Part shown: one piece after another, positions 42,112 to 51,147 of the stretch
Layout of the letters: each line of letters begins with the position of its first letter
Numbering within the stretch: the stretch's first letter is position 1
Assembly (NCBI GenBank): GCA_041650035.1
Contig: JBAZLY010000004.1
Span: 1 to 62,881 of the forward strand
Source: JAQUQI01 sp041650035
GTDB taxonomy: Bacteria; Omnitrophota; Gorgyraeia; JABMRG01
Direction: 5' to 3'
Length of the DNA stretch: 62,881 bases
The notes under the pieces: generated by a model
The model's input: only the letters and a program-made list of their open reading frames with translations
Told to the model about the DNA's origin: nothing
The model's database searches: none
Program-made: the position numbers and the translations under genes

Positions 42112-43818
42112 ATGCGCAAGTCTAAATTAAAGATTGGGGAGATACTTCATAATGAGGGGTTGGTGAACCAGGCGCAGATTGAAGAGGCGCTGAAGTTCCA
42201 GAAGCTTAGCGGTAGAAGTATCGGGGATATATTGGTTGACAGGGGCCTGATCAAGGAAAACGACCTTTCCAACGCCCTTGCCAAACAGCTGGATATACCG
42301 TTCGTATCGATCAAAGACGGGTCATTGAAGCCGTCTGATGATGACGGTCTCGACAAGATTATACCGCAGTACTTTGCCAGAAGCCATATGGTATTACCGC
42401 TTTCAAAGCACCTGAAATCTCTTACCGTAGCCATTGCTAATCCGCTCGATCTTTTATTAATGGATAATTTACGAAAGATGACAGGCTATGATATAAATCC
42501 CGTTATCGCGACAAAGGCCGATATCCGGGAAACGATATCCAGGTTTTACGGCGCGAAAGACCTTTTGGAGGAGGCTGTCGACAGTTCGTATGATATAACG
42601 GATGCTGGTATCGACGCGTTTAAGAAGCAATATGAGAGTGAAAGCCTCGAGGACATAGTCTCAAAGGCTGAAGAGGCACCTATAATAAAACTTGTTAACC
42701 TGGTTCTTATACAGGCGGTAAAAGACAGGGCAAGCGATATACATATAGAACCTTTTAAGGAAAAGATAAACGTGCGGTTTAGGATCGACGGGATATTGCA
42801 TCAGATAGCGCCTCCCTCACAACATCTCCTGCCCGCGCTGATATCAAGGATAAAGATCCTCTCTAAAATGGATATTGCTGAAAAAAGACTGCCGCAGGAC
42901 GGCGGTTTTACCGTAAAGATTGAGGACAGACCTATTGATTTGAGGGTATCTGTTGTGCCAACCCTATTTGGTGAAAAGGCTGTGCTAAGGATACTTGACA
43001 AGGGTGCCGTGTCTTTCGAACTGGATAAGCTTGGTTTTTCGGAAAAACACCTTAATAGTTTCAAATCGGCAATAACAAGGCCTTATGGCCTTATATTTGT
43101 GACAGGACCTACCGGAAGCGGAAAGTCAACCACGCTTTATTCGGCCTTGAATTATATCATGACTCCAAAAAAGAACATTATGACAATTGAGGACCCTGTT
43201 GAATATCAGTTAAGCGGCATAAATCAGGTGCAGGTCAAACCCCATATAGGGTTGACATTCGCTGAAGGCCTTCGTTCCTTTTTGAGGCAGGATCCCGATA
43301 TTATGATGGTGGGTGAGGTCAGAGATATTGAGACGGCAAGTATTTGCATTAGGGCCTCTCTGACAGGCCATTTGGTTTTAAGTACATTGCACACAAATGA
43401 CGCGCCTTCCGCCGTCACCAGGCTTACGGATATAGGTGTTGAGCCGTATCTTGTCGCGTCAAGCCTTTTGCTTATCATGGCACAGCGCCTTGTAAGACGA
43501 TTATGCCCTAAATGCAAGGCCCCGGCCAAGATGCCCGATGCTATTGCCGGCCGTTACGGCATAATCAAGCGGGATATATTTGAGGCAAGAGGGTGCGAGT
43601 ATTGTAAGAATACGGGTTATTCGGGGAGGGTTGCTATACATGAATTGCTTGAGATTACCCCTGAATTGCGCCAGCTTATCGCTAACAGGGCTGATATGGA
43701 TACAATAAGGCAGACCCTAAAAAAATCGGGTATGCGGACATTGGTTGAAGATGGTTTATCAAAAATTACTGATGGCATAACAAGCATTGAAGAGGTGATG
43801 AGTTCCACGTTTGAATGA
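42112..43818 (+). CDS. pilB: PilB/GspE-type assembly ATPase with MshEN domain
   Basis: A 568-residue hexameric ATPase that powers pilus assembly. Residues 1-75 form an MshEN domain (KIGEILHNEGLVNQAQIEEA, then LVDRGLIKENDL), a fold known to bind c-di-GMP in MshE and some PilB proteins; the usual RLG is KIG here, so binding is plausible, not certain. The catalytic core has Walker A GPTGSGKS (332-339), an aspartate box, Walker B DPDIMMVGEVRD and a zinc-type CPKC...CEYC module at about 465-505. It begins one base after the secretin stop. Confidence 0.93.
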   Translation: MRKSKLKIGEILHNEGLVNQAQIEEALKFQKLSGRSIGDILVDRGLIKENDLSNALAKQLDIPFVSIKDGSLKPSDDDGLDKIIPQYFARSHMVLPLSKHLKSLTVAIANPLDLLLMDNLRKMTGYDINPVIATKADIRETISRFYGAKDLLEEAVDSSYDITDAGIDAFKKQYESESLEDIVSKAEEAPIIKLVNLVLIQAVKDRASDIHIEPFKEKINVRFRIDGILHQIAPPSQHLLPALISRIKILSKMDIAEKRLPQDGGFTVKIEDRPIDLRVSVVPTLFGEKAVLRILDKGAVSFELDKLGFSEKHLNSFKSAITRPYGLIFVTGPTGSGKSTTLYSALNYIMTPKKNIMTIEDPVEYQLSGINQVQVKPHIGLTFAEGLRSFLRQDPDIMMVGEVRDIETASICIRASLTGHLVLSTLHTNDAPSAVTRLTDIGVEPYLVASSLLLIMAQRLVRRLCPKCKAPAKMPDAIAGRYGIIKRDIFEARGCEYCKNTGYSGRVAIHELLEITPELRQLIANRADMDTIRQTLKKSGMRTLVEDGLSKITDGITSIEEVMSSTFE

Positions 43819-43871
43819 TGCGCGTCGTCAGGTTGTCGACAATCATAGACGGATACAAAAGCGTGTTGAGG

Positions 43872-43912
43872 CTTGGCGGTCGGCAGCCTGCCAAGGCCGT
43901 GACCCGTTTTTT
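43872..43912 (+). terminator. Hairpin with T tract between ATPase and platform genes
   Basis: CTTGGCGG (43872-43879) pairs with CC and GCCAAG (43887-43895, one bulge), and TTTTTT follows at 43907-43912 after an 11-base gap. A GGTC/GACC alternative pairing brings the T run closer. It may attenuate transcription inside the pilus operon. Confidence 0.35.
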
Positions 43913-43929
43913 AGCGCGTGGGAGACAGA

Positions 43930-45156
43930 ATGACCACTTATAAATATTATGCCAGGACAAGACAATCCGAGGCCAGAGAAGGTTTTATTGATGTGCCCGG
44001 CGAAGATGAATTGGTAAACGCTCTTCAGGCCCAGGGTCTTGTACTTGTTGACTTCCAAAAAACGGTGAAATCGAGTAAGGCTGTTGTTACCGCGGCTAAA
44101 CGCGCTAAGATGCATATAGGCGTAAAACTGGATGACCTTATTACCCTGGCAAAACAACTTCAGGCCCTTCTCGGTTCAGGGATTACCCTTCTTAGGAGTT
44201 TTGAGATAATAAGTCTTCAGATACAAAGCATGAGGCTTTTTGATTGCGTTGAATCGGTTAAAAAGGATATATCCGCAGGCAGCAGCCTGAAGGCCGCCCT
44301 GGCTAAGCACCCTAAGGTATTTTCTAATCTTTGGGTTAATATCGTTGAGACTGGTGAGGCGACAGGCCAACTCCCTTTCGCTCTTGAGCAGCTTGTAACC
44401 TATCTCGAATCGTCATCGTCTCTGCAGAGAAGGATTAAGAGCGCGCTTGTATATCCCATGATAGTCCTTTGTGTTGCCGCGTGCGCTGTAATCGTGTTCA
44501 TCGTCAAGATAATACCGATGTTTGCCGGTATATACGCCGGTTTCGGCGCCCAGTTACCGGTATTTACCCAGGCCGTCTTTGATGTCTGCCTAAGCATTAA
44601 GCGATATCTGGTATTATTTGCTGCTGTCATAGTGTTTTCTATAATCGGACTGCGTTATTACGCGAATACGCACGAAGGCCGTAGGCGTATTGACATGATG
44701 CTATTGAATATTTTTTTGATAGGCGATATTATCAAGGAGATCGCAGCTGTGAGGTTCGCCTCGGGTCTCAATATGCTTATAAAAAGCGGGACACCGATCT
44801 TGCACGCGCTTGATATAACTATTGAGACAGCCGGCAATGTCATTATAAAAGAGATGCTCCAGGTTGTTAAAGAGAATGTTCGAGAGGGCAGGTCGATGGC
44901 GGAGCCTCTTATAAAATGCGGGATATTTCCCGAGATGCTCGCGCATATGGTTGCGGTTGGCGAAGAATCGGGAGAGCTTGCCAATATGCTTGATAGTGCA
45001 GGCAGGTTTTATGGTGAAAGGGTGGACGCCACGGTGGCCAGATTCGCTACTATGTTTGAGCCCATACTTATAGTGGTAATCGGCGCTATAGTTGGAACCC
45101 TTGTGATAGCAATGTTTTTGCCTATATTTGGCATCTCAACCGCTATAAGCGGGTAG
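43930..45156 (+). CDS. pilC: PilC/GspF-type inner-membrane platform protein
   Basis: A 408-residue integral membrane protein with two repeated GspF domains (about 65-190 and 270-395) and three membrane segments (about 165-190, 215-240, 375-400). Hallmarks are LAKQLQALLGSGITLLRS, VNIVETGEATGQLP and, in the second repeat, MVAVGEESGELANML. It transmits ATPase motion to the pilin. The ATG at 43930 with GGGAG upstream is preferred to the GTG at 43918. Confidence 0.92.
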   Translation: MTTYKYYARTRQSEAREGFIDVPGEDELVNALQAQGLVLVDFQKTVKSSKAVVTAAKRAKMHIGVKLDDLITLAKQLQALLGSGITLLRSFEIISLQIQSMRLFDCVESVKKDISAGSSLKAALAKHPKVFSNLWVNIVETGEATGQLPFALEQLVTYLESSSSLQRRIKSALVYPMIVLCVAACAVIVFIVKIIPMFAGIYAGFGAQLPVFTQAVFDVCLSIKRYLVLFAAVIVFSIIGLRYYANTHEGRRRIDMMLLNIFLIGDIIKEIAAVRFASGLNMLIKSGTPILHALDITIETAGNVIIKEMLQVVKENVREGRSMAEPLIKCGIFPEMLAHMVAVGEESGELANMLDSAGRFYGERVDATVARFATMFEPILIVVIGAIVGTLVIAMFLPIFGISTAISG

Positions 45157-45232
45157 AATGATATTTATTTAATTCAGGCAATACTGACATACATTATCAA
45201 GACAAACCAACGGTATATAGAAGATACAAGGC

Positions 45233-45261
45233 TTGACACCTGAAAGGTTAAGTGATAAAAT
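45233..45261 (+). promoter_or_regulatory. Strong sigma-70 promoter of the pilin gene
   Basis: TTGACA (45233-45238), 17-base spacer, extended -10 TGA-TAAAAT (45253-45261). One of the best promoters in the window, in the 129-base gap before the pilin gene; fits high pilin expression apart from the assembly genes. Confidence 0.85.
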
Positions 45262-45285
45262 TGGACAAACAATGGGGAGGATTAA

Positions 45286-45651
45286 ATGTCGCGTAAAAAA
45301 GGCTTTACTCTGATAGAGGTCTTGATCGTGATAATTATTTTAGGCATACTTGCCACCTTAGCCATGCCTCAATTCGCGGCATTGGCAAAGAGGGCCTATT
45401 TCGCCGAGTCCTGGACAGGGCTTAGTGCGATGAGGACGGCAATGGAGCTGTATAAGCAGGAAAACGGAAATTATGCCGGTGCCACTGTCGCTAATATACC
45501 TTTTACGACACCGACAGGCGCTGTGTTCGCTTATTCTATTGCCAGTGTTGACGCGACCAATTATAATCTATTGGCCACCGGAAGCGGTAAGGCCGCAGGC
45601 CTTACGGCGTGGGTAACGGAGGACGGCGTCAAAGGTAATGCGGGGGCCTAA
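45286..45651 (+). CDS. Type IV pilin / GspG-like major pilin
   Basis: A 121-residue prepilin. The class III signal peptide KKG|FTLIEV has the Gly before the cut and Glu at mature position 5, followed by the usual hydrophobic helix (VLIVIIILGILATLAMPQF). The globular part is small, Ala/Thr/Gly-rich and lacks the C-terminal disulfide pair of classical PilA, so it resembles GspG-like or deep-branching pilins. The prepilin peptidase is not in the window, nor is PilT. Own promoter and terminator. Confidence 0.92.
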   Translation: MSRKKGFTLIEVLIVIIILGILATLAMPQFAALAKRAYFAESWTGLSAMRTAMELYKQENGNYAGATVANIPFTTPTGAVFAYSIASVDATNYNLLATGSGKAAGLTAWVTEDGVKGNAGA

Positions 45652-45700
45652 ATATATACGCCTCGGAATTAGTTATATATTTGAGTGTATTTGTCTTTAC

Positions 45701-45737
45701 GGGGATGGGTTTTTTAAAAAAGCCTGTCCCCTTTTTT
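45701..45737 (+). terminator. Intrinsic terminator after the pilin gene
   Basis: GGGGATGGGTTTTTTA (45701-45716) folds on AAAAAGCCTGTCCCC (to 45731) with G-U pairs, followed by TTTTTT to 45737. Confidence 0.85.
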
Positions 45738-45766
45738 AGTATGATCTTATTTGCGCGGTGATTGCT

Positions 45767-47830
45767 ATGAGTAGGATAAAGACGCGTGCCGTAGACTATA
45801 TTTGCAGGATATGCCATGGGTCCAGGGCTTTCGCAGTGATTATAGGCCTTCTATCAGTTCTGATTTCAGGCATAAGGCCTATAGGCTGCAATGATGTCTG
45901 GCTGCATATCAAAACCGGCTCTATCATCTGGGGCAGCTGGCACATACCCAATACACAGCTATATTCTTTCCTGCTTAAGGATAGCGCGTGGATAGATCAT
46001 AGTTGGTTGTTCCAGGCGGCTATTTATCCGATATATAGTATGGCAGGCATATCCGGCATTATGGTATTCCGGCTGATCCTGATCGCCCTTATTGCGTCCG
46101 TGCTTTTCTTCCCCGCGTTTAAAGCGAAACAATACGCCTTTTTATCGTGCCTTACCGCTATGGTCGCGCTATTCGCTGCCTCCGGGCGGTTTAATATGAG
46201 GCCCGACATCATCAGCCTTTTGTTTACGGTTATTTTTTTATCCGCATTAAAATCATATAAAGGAGGAAGGGGTATATTCTTTATTATACCCCTGCAGATT
46301 TTATGGGTTAATACGCATGGGTATTTTATATTAGGTCCTTTCCTTGTTTTGATGTTTATACTGTCAAGACTGTTGTGCCGCATGTTCAAGCTTCCTTTTG
46401 ACTGGAATCTAAATGTCCTTGACCGCGGGGCATTTAAAACCATTTGTCTTGTGTTTTGCGCCCTTATCCTGTCATTGGCCGCTAATCCATATTTTTTAAA
46501 AGGTGCCATGTATCCTTTTTCGGTAATAAAGAATATTCCGCTAAATGTCTTTCAGTTCTCCGTTATAAATGAATTACGGCCGTCGTTGATAAACAATGTT
46601 CTGTTTGCCGGACCCTCGGACTTATTACCCGTGGTTATCCTTGTTTTTTGCTATTCAGTTTTTCTAAATATACGCCGAGCAGATATATTTGACTTCGCGG
46701 TCTTTGCCCTTTTTCTTTTTATGACGCTTAAGGCAAGCAGGCATGACGCGGTATTATCACTCGCCTTAGGCGCCTTGACCCTGCGTAACCTTTCCTCGGC
46801 AGGTGATAATCCGCTGATAGACGCGGGTTTCGCTTTTTTATCAAAAAGGCGCATTGAGCTTATCCTGATAAAGATATTGTCGGCGTCTGTTTACATAATT
46901 ATTTTTTGCGGTATATTTTTTTATATGCAGAACTTTGCTTTAGCCGCAGGGGCAAAACGCGTATATGATCTTAAAGGTAACGGGACAAGTGTCGTCTTGT
47001 CATCGGGTGTTTCAGGCCCGCTTAGGCCTGAAGGTGCCGTGCGTTTCATCAAAGATAACGGTATAAACGGTAATATTTTTAATAGTTTTAACAACGCGGC
47101 CTATCTTATATTTGGCCTTTACCCCGATTGCCGTGTATTTATTGATGCCAGAAGCGAGCTTTATGGTGACGCGTTGTTGATGTCATATGTCAGGATAATG
47201 CGCGAACCCGCCATATTGGATAGAATAAGGGCCAATCTGGGCATAGGGCTGGTTGTCCTTCCCTGCAATGATTGGCGTTCTGCCGGGATGTTTAAATATC
47301 TCTATAATTCCAAAGACTGGGCCCTGGTATTTTTTGACGGGCATAGCAGTGTATTCCTTCTTAAGTCAGCCGGCCATGATACGATAATAAAGAGAAATCG
47401 TATCCGTCTTGAGGAATTCGAAATAAACCCTGATACGAAGCTTGTTGAGCAGGCCAAAAGAAAAGGGTATTATCCTGAATCATATGTCAACGCGGCCCGG
47501 TTTTTTTGTCTTACGGGTTTTTACAATAAGGCCCTTGATGCCTTAGGATTAGCCCAGTATATCTGTCCGCATGACCCGTTGACCCGTTGTCTAAAGGGGG
47601 TTGCGCTGGACAGCCTTGATATGCCGGGCCCTGCCCTTGAAGCCATGCTGGAGTCGATACGGCTTAACCCTAAAGACGCGTTGACCTTACAGAATATCGG
47701 CATATATTTTTTAAAAAGGAACAACCTTAGACTTGCCGAGAGGTATTTGAGGTTAGGGCTAAGGGCGGATCCGGATAGCGAGGGGATAAGGAAATGCCTT
47801 GAGGCGATAAGGCAATCTATGCCCCTTTGA
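45767..47830 (+). CDS. Polytopic membrane protein with C-terminal TPR repeats, possibly GT-C glycosyltransferase-like
   Basis: A 687-residue protein with roughly ten to twelve membrane segments in residues 20-400, a soluble part, and TPR-like helices from about 590 (YNKALDALGLAQY, PGPALEAMLESIRLNPKDA, LRLAERYLRLGL). Near the N-terminus NDVWLHIKTG followed by HIPNTQLYSF recalls the first loop of GT-C-type proteins (D-x-W-H, P-x-T/D-x-x-S), and FIDARSELYGD is a recurrent segment in the same uncharacterised family as I remember it. Glycosyl transfer is possible but unproven. Start at ATG 45767 (GTG 45758 is upstream). Its place after the pilin terminator could hint at pilin or surface glycosylation. 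Confidence 0.65.
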   Translation: MSRIKTRAVDYICRICHGSRAFAVIIGLLSVLISGIRPIGCNDVWLHIKTGSIIWGSWHIPNTQLYSFLLKDSAWIDHSWLFQAAIYPIYSMAGISGIMVFRLILIALIASVLFFPAFKAKQYAFLSCLTAMVALFAASGRFNMRPDIISLLFTVIFLSALKSYKGGRGIFFIIPLQILWVNTHGYFILGPFLVLMFILSRLLCRMFKLPFDWNLNVLDRGAFKTICLVFCALILSLAANPYFLKGAMYPFSVIKNIPLNVFQFSVINELRPSLINNVLFAGPSDLLPVVILVFCYSVFLNIRRADIFDFAVFALFLFMTLKASRHDAVLSLALGALTLRNLSSAGDNPLIDAGFAFLSKRRIELILIKILSASVYIIIFCGIFFYMQNFALAAGAKRVYDLKGNGTSVVLSSGVSGPLRPEGAVRFIKDNGINGNIFNSFNNAAYLIFGLYPDCRVFIDARSELYGDALLMSYVRIMREPAILDRIRANLGIGLVVLPCNDWRSAGMFKYLYNSKDWALVFFDGHSSVFLLKSAGHDTIIKRNRIRLEEFEINPDTKLVEQAKRKGYYPESYVNAARFFCLTGFYNKALDALGLAQYICPHDPLTRCLKGVALDSLDMPGPALEAMLESIRLNPKDALTLQNIGIYFLKRNNLRLAERYLRLGLRADPDSEGIRKCLEAIRQSMPL

Positions 47831-47989
47831 TGTTATCATCTGATGACATGGTATCCATTGCCAATAAGGTGTCTGCGCTTGACGCGCCGCGCCTGATCTT
47901 CATAGATACCATTTAAACACTATGATGGTGTTATTGCGGAGTTGGGAATGACCTAACAGGCGTTGTTGTATGACGCTTAGCGATTTTTC

Positions 47990-48018
47990 TTTACATCAGG
48001 CTGAATATTTGATATAAT
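47990..48018 (+). promoter_or_regulatory. Promoter of rpsO-pnp
   Basis: TTTACA (47990-47995), 17-base spacer, extended -10 TGA-TATAAT (48010-48018), followed by a leader of about 47 bases with a GGAGG ribosome site. Confidence 0.85.
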
Positions 48019-48071
48019 TCAAAACATATTAATTACGTTCATAAACAATATCGGAGGAAAGGCAGACAACA

Positions 48072-48341
48072 ATGGCATTGAGCAAAGACAAAAAACAGGC
48101 GGTGATTAAACAGCATAAGATCAATGATAAGGATACAGGCTCTTCGTATGTGCAGATAGCCCTGCTCACGGAGAGGATAAACGGTCTGACCGAGCATTTT
48201 AAGTCGCATAAGAAGGACCACCATTCCAGGCGGGGCCTTTTGAAGATGGTATCGCAGAGGAGAAGGCTTTTAAATTACCTTCAGAAAAATTCACAAAAAG
48301 AATACAGCGATCTTATAGCAAAACTTAATATCAGAAAGTAA
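48072..48341 (+). CDS. rpsO: 30S ribosomal protein S15
   Basis: An 89-residue S15, normal length. TGSSYVQIALLTERINGLTE-type first helices and the conserved HHSRRGLLKMVSQRRRLLNY identify it. S15 binds the three-way junction of 16S rRNA early in 30S assembly. It precedes pnp, as in most bacteria. Confidence 0.97.
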   Translation: MALSKDKKQAVIKQHKINDKDTGSSYVQIALLTERINGLTEHFKSHKKDHHSRRGLLKMVSQRRRLLNYLQKNSQKEYSDLIAKLNIRK

Positions 48342-48372
48342 CCGGGTTTAAATTGGTTGTATTTGGAGCGCG

Positions 48373-48411
48373 CTCCCCTCTTGCTGCAACTTGGTTTAGC
48401 ATGTAGGGGAG
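48373..48411 (+). other. Intercistronic hairpin between rpsO and pnp
   Basis: CTCCCCT (48373-48379) pairs with AGGGGAG (48405-48411) and TGCT (48382-48385) with AGCA (48398-48401), a long two-part stem without U tract. A hairpin in this place is the RNase III processing and autoregulation site of pnp in E. coli; a like role here is inferred from position only. A GGAGCGCGCTCC palindrome overlaps its left edge. Confidence 0.5.
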
Positions 48412-48496
48412 TGTTCATTATGAGGCGCGATTAATGGTATTATCAGTTGTTTCGCGTAAAAATACATAGTGTTTAACTTAAAAGTCAGGAGATAGG

Positions 48497-50596
48497 ATGA
48501 AGACAAGTGCGAAGATCGTGATGGGCGATAAAGAGATTATTATTGAGACAGGCAGGCTTGCCAAACAGGCTGATGGGGCGGTTACGGTTTCATGCGGGGA
48601 TACGGTTGTCCTCGTTACTGCTGTTATGTCGAGGCAGGCGAGAGAGGATGCGGATTTTTTCCCTTTAATGGTTGATTACCGCGAGAGGACATACGCGGCG
48701 GGCAGGATACCGGGCGGATACTTTAAAAGAGAGGGCCGTCCCACGGAACGCGAGATATTGACATCCCGATTAATAGACAGGCCTATAAGGCCGCTATTTC
48801 CCGAAGGCATGTCCAATGAGGTCCAGATAATGGCTATGGTCATATCAAGCGACGGCGAAAACGACCCCGATATATTATCTATTATAGGCGCCTCAAGCGC
48901 CGTCCAGTTGTCAGGTATCCCGTATCTTGGGCCTTTCGGCGCAGTCAGGATTGCCCGTGTTGGGGGAGATTTTGTGCTAAACCCCACATACGCACAACTC
49001 GATGAATCTGATATTGATGTTGTCGTTTGCGCCGGAAAAGACGGGGTCTTGATGATAGAATCAGGTTCCAAGGAGGTGCCCGAAGACGTTTTTTTAAAGG
49101 CTATTGATCTGGGTTTTGCTCAGTGTCAAAAGTGTATCGCCCTACAGAATGAGCTCGCGAAGGCATGCAAAAAAAGAGAGCTTAAGCCGCAGATAAAGAC
49201 CCCTGAAGCCTCGCTTATTGAAAAGGTAAGACATATGGCCTCAAAGAGGATAGCGGAGATCAATTTGATACCCGTCAAGGAGGAGAGGATAGAGATGATG
49301 GGTGTATTGTCCCGGGAGATTATAGATCAGCTTGTGGGCGACGACGGCGAGATTAGTGTCAGTGACGTCATGGCGGCACTTAATGAGACAGAGAAAAAAA
49401 TAGTCCGTGACATGATATTGGTGCAGAAAAAGAGGGTGGACAAAAGAGGCTTTAATGATATAAGAAACATTGAGTCAGAGGTAGGCGTCCTGCCCCGGAC
49501 CCACGGTTCAGCCTTGTTTACCAGAGGCCAGACGCAATCACTTTCTGTTGTTACACTCGGAACCGGTTCTGACGAACAGTCTATAGAGGCCCTTGAAGGG
49601 GACTGGAAAAAGACGTTTATGCTTCATTATAATTTCCCCCCCTTCAGCGTTGGGGAGGCGAAGCCTATCAGGGGTGTTGGCAGAAGAGAGGTCGGACACG
49701 GCGCCTTGGCCGAGAGGGCCCTTAGCCCCGTCATCCCGTCTAAAGAGCAGTTTCCTTATACGGTTCGTATCGTTTCCGACGTGCTTGAGAGCAACGGTTC
49801 ATCCAGCATGGCGACAGTTTGCGCGGGCTCTCTTGCCCTGATGGACGCGGGCGTTCCCGTAAAAAACGCTGTAGCCGGGATCGCGATAGGTGTTGTTAAA
49901 GAGGGTGACGATTATGTCATCCTTACAGATATTGCCGGGCTTGAAGACCACTATGGCGATATGGATTTCAAGGTTGCCGGGACATCCGAAGGCATAACAG
50001 CCCTCCAGGTTGATGTAAAATTGAAATCAGGTATTACTATGGATATTGTCAAAGACGCCATAAACGCCGCCAAAGACGCGAGGATGAAGCTGCTGGATAA
50101 TATGAATAAGGCTATATCTGTTCCAAAACCAGACCTGTCCCAATATGCGCCCAGGATAGAGACTATCAAGATCAGCACGGATAAGATAAAGGATGTGATA
50201 GGCCCCGGTGGTAAGGTGATCAAAAAGATTATTGCTGACACGGGAGTTGATATAAATGTTGACGATGATGGGACTGTCAGCGTTGCCTCAAACGACCCCG
50301 TTGCGCTTAAGAAGGCTATGGATATTATTGCCAAGATAGTTGAAGAGCCCGAGGTGGGTAAGATATACAAGGCAACCGTAAAAAGGATAATGAATTTCGG
50401 GGCTTTTTGCGAGATATTACCCGGCAAGGAAGGCCTCTGTCATGTCTCGGAACTTTCCGATGAGTATGTCAAAAACGTGGAAAGTGTTGTTAAATTGGGA
50501 GATGAGATAATGGTAAAACTTGTCGAGATAGATGAACAGGGCAGGCTTAATCTCTCAAGAAAAAAGGCTATGCCAAAATCCGGTAAAAGTTCCTGA
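48497..50596 (+). CDS. pnp: Polynucleotide phosphorylase
   Basis: A 699-residue trimeric 3'-5' exoribonuclease that degrades RNA with phosphate. Two RNase PH domains (about 1-230 and 310-540; catalytic acidic segment DIAGLEDHYGDMDFK), a KH domain with IGPGGKVIKKI (about 565) and an S1 domain (VGKIYKATVKRIMNFGAF to SRKKA) are present in the normal order. Ribosome site AGGAG. It follows rpsO after 155 bases containing a stable hairpin. Confidence 0.96.
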   Translation: MKTSAKIVMGDKEIIIETGRLAKQADGAVTVSCGDTVVLVTAVMSRQAREDADFFPLMVDYRERTYAAGRIPGGYFKREGRPTEREILTSRLIDRPIRPLFPEGMSNEVQIMAMVISSDGENDPDILSIIGASSAVQLSGIPYLGPFGAVRIARVGGDFVLNPTYAQLDESDIDVVVCAGKDGVLMIESGSKEVPEDVFLKAIDLGFAQCQKCIALQNELAKACKKRELKPQIKTPEASLIEKVRHMASKRIAEINLIPVKEERIEMMGVLSREIIDQLVGDDGEISVSDVMAALNETEKKIVRDMILVQKKRVDKRGFNDIRNIESEVGVLPRTHGSALFTRGQTQSLSVVTLGTGSDEQSIEALEGDWKKTFMLHYNFPPFSVGEAKPIRGVGRREVGHGALAERALSPVIPSKEQFPYTVRIVSDVLESNGSSSMATVCAGSLALMDAGVPVKNAVAGIAIGVVKEGDDYVILTDIAGLEDHYGDMDFKVAGTSEGITALQVDVKLKSGITMDIVKDAINAAKDARMKLLDNMNKAISVPKPDLSQYAPRIETIKISTDKIKDVIGPGGKVIKKIIADTGVDINVDDDGTVSVASNDPVALKKAMDIIAKIVEEPEVGKIYKATVKRIMNFGAFCEILPGKEGLCHVSELSDEYVKNVESVVKLGDEIMVKLVEIDEQGRLNLSRKKAMPKSGKSS

Positions 50597-50639
50597 ACTG
50601 ATTATATAATGCCGTTTTCGAAGCGCAGGTATACTGTAT

Positions 50640-51089
50640 ATGGATAAAGTGAGTATAAGGGTCAAGAAGAAACAAGGCTGTCAGGATTTGCCGACACCTT
50701 GCTATATGAGCCCGGGTTCAAGCGGTATGGACGTATACGCGGATGTCGACGGTGAGATTACCATCAATCCTGGAGAGATAAGGCTTGTATCAGCCGGTTT
50801 TTATATGAGTATCCCGGAGGGGTTTGATGTTCAGGTGCGCCCGCGCAGCGGCCTGGCGCTAAAGCACGGCCTTGGCATAGTGAACAGCCCGGGCACTATA
50901 GATAGCGACTATAGGGGGCTTGTAGGGATCATATTGATAAATTACGGCAAGCAGCCTTTTGTGATCAAGAGGGCCGACCGCATCGCCCAGCTTGTTGTCC
51001 AAAGGGTGATAAGGGCCGATATGTCTGTTGCTGAAGAGCTTGATGATACGCTGCGTTCACACGGTGGTTTTGGCCACACGGGGGTTTAG
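50640..51089 (+). CDS. dut: dUTP diphosphatase
   Basis: A 149-residue trimeric dUTPase that keeps uracil out of DNA and supplies dUMP. The five motifs are seen: SGMDVYA, RPRSGLALKHG, GTIDSDYRG, RIAQLVVQ and the C-terminal RSHGGFGHTG (usually R-G-x-GGFGSTG). It lies 43 bases after pnp and 58 before uppP. Confidence 0.95.
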   Translation: MDKVSIRVKKKQGCQDLPTPCYMSPGSSGMDVYADVDGEITINPGEIRLVSAGFYMSIPEGFDVQVRPRSGLALKHGLGIVNSPGTIDSDYRGLVGIILINYGKQPFVIKRADRIAQLVVQRVIRADMSVAEELDDTLRSHGGFGHTGV

Positions 51090-51147
51090 GCCCTATTCAT
51101 ATCCGTTCTTGCGCGCGTTATAGGAATTTATCCGGTGGTTTCGATTT

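Noticed and set aside
47848..47912. ATGGTATC/GATACCAT inverted repeat after the TPR membrane protein gene
   Set aside because: The 49-base loop is long, the inner GC-rich pairing is ambiguous and no T run follows, so I do not call a terminator or RNA gene.
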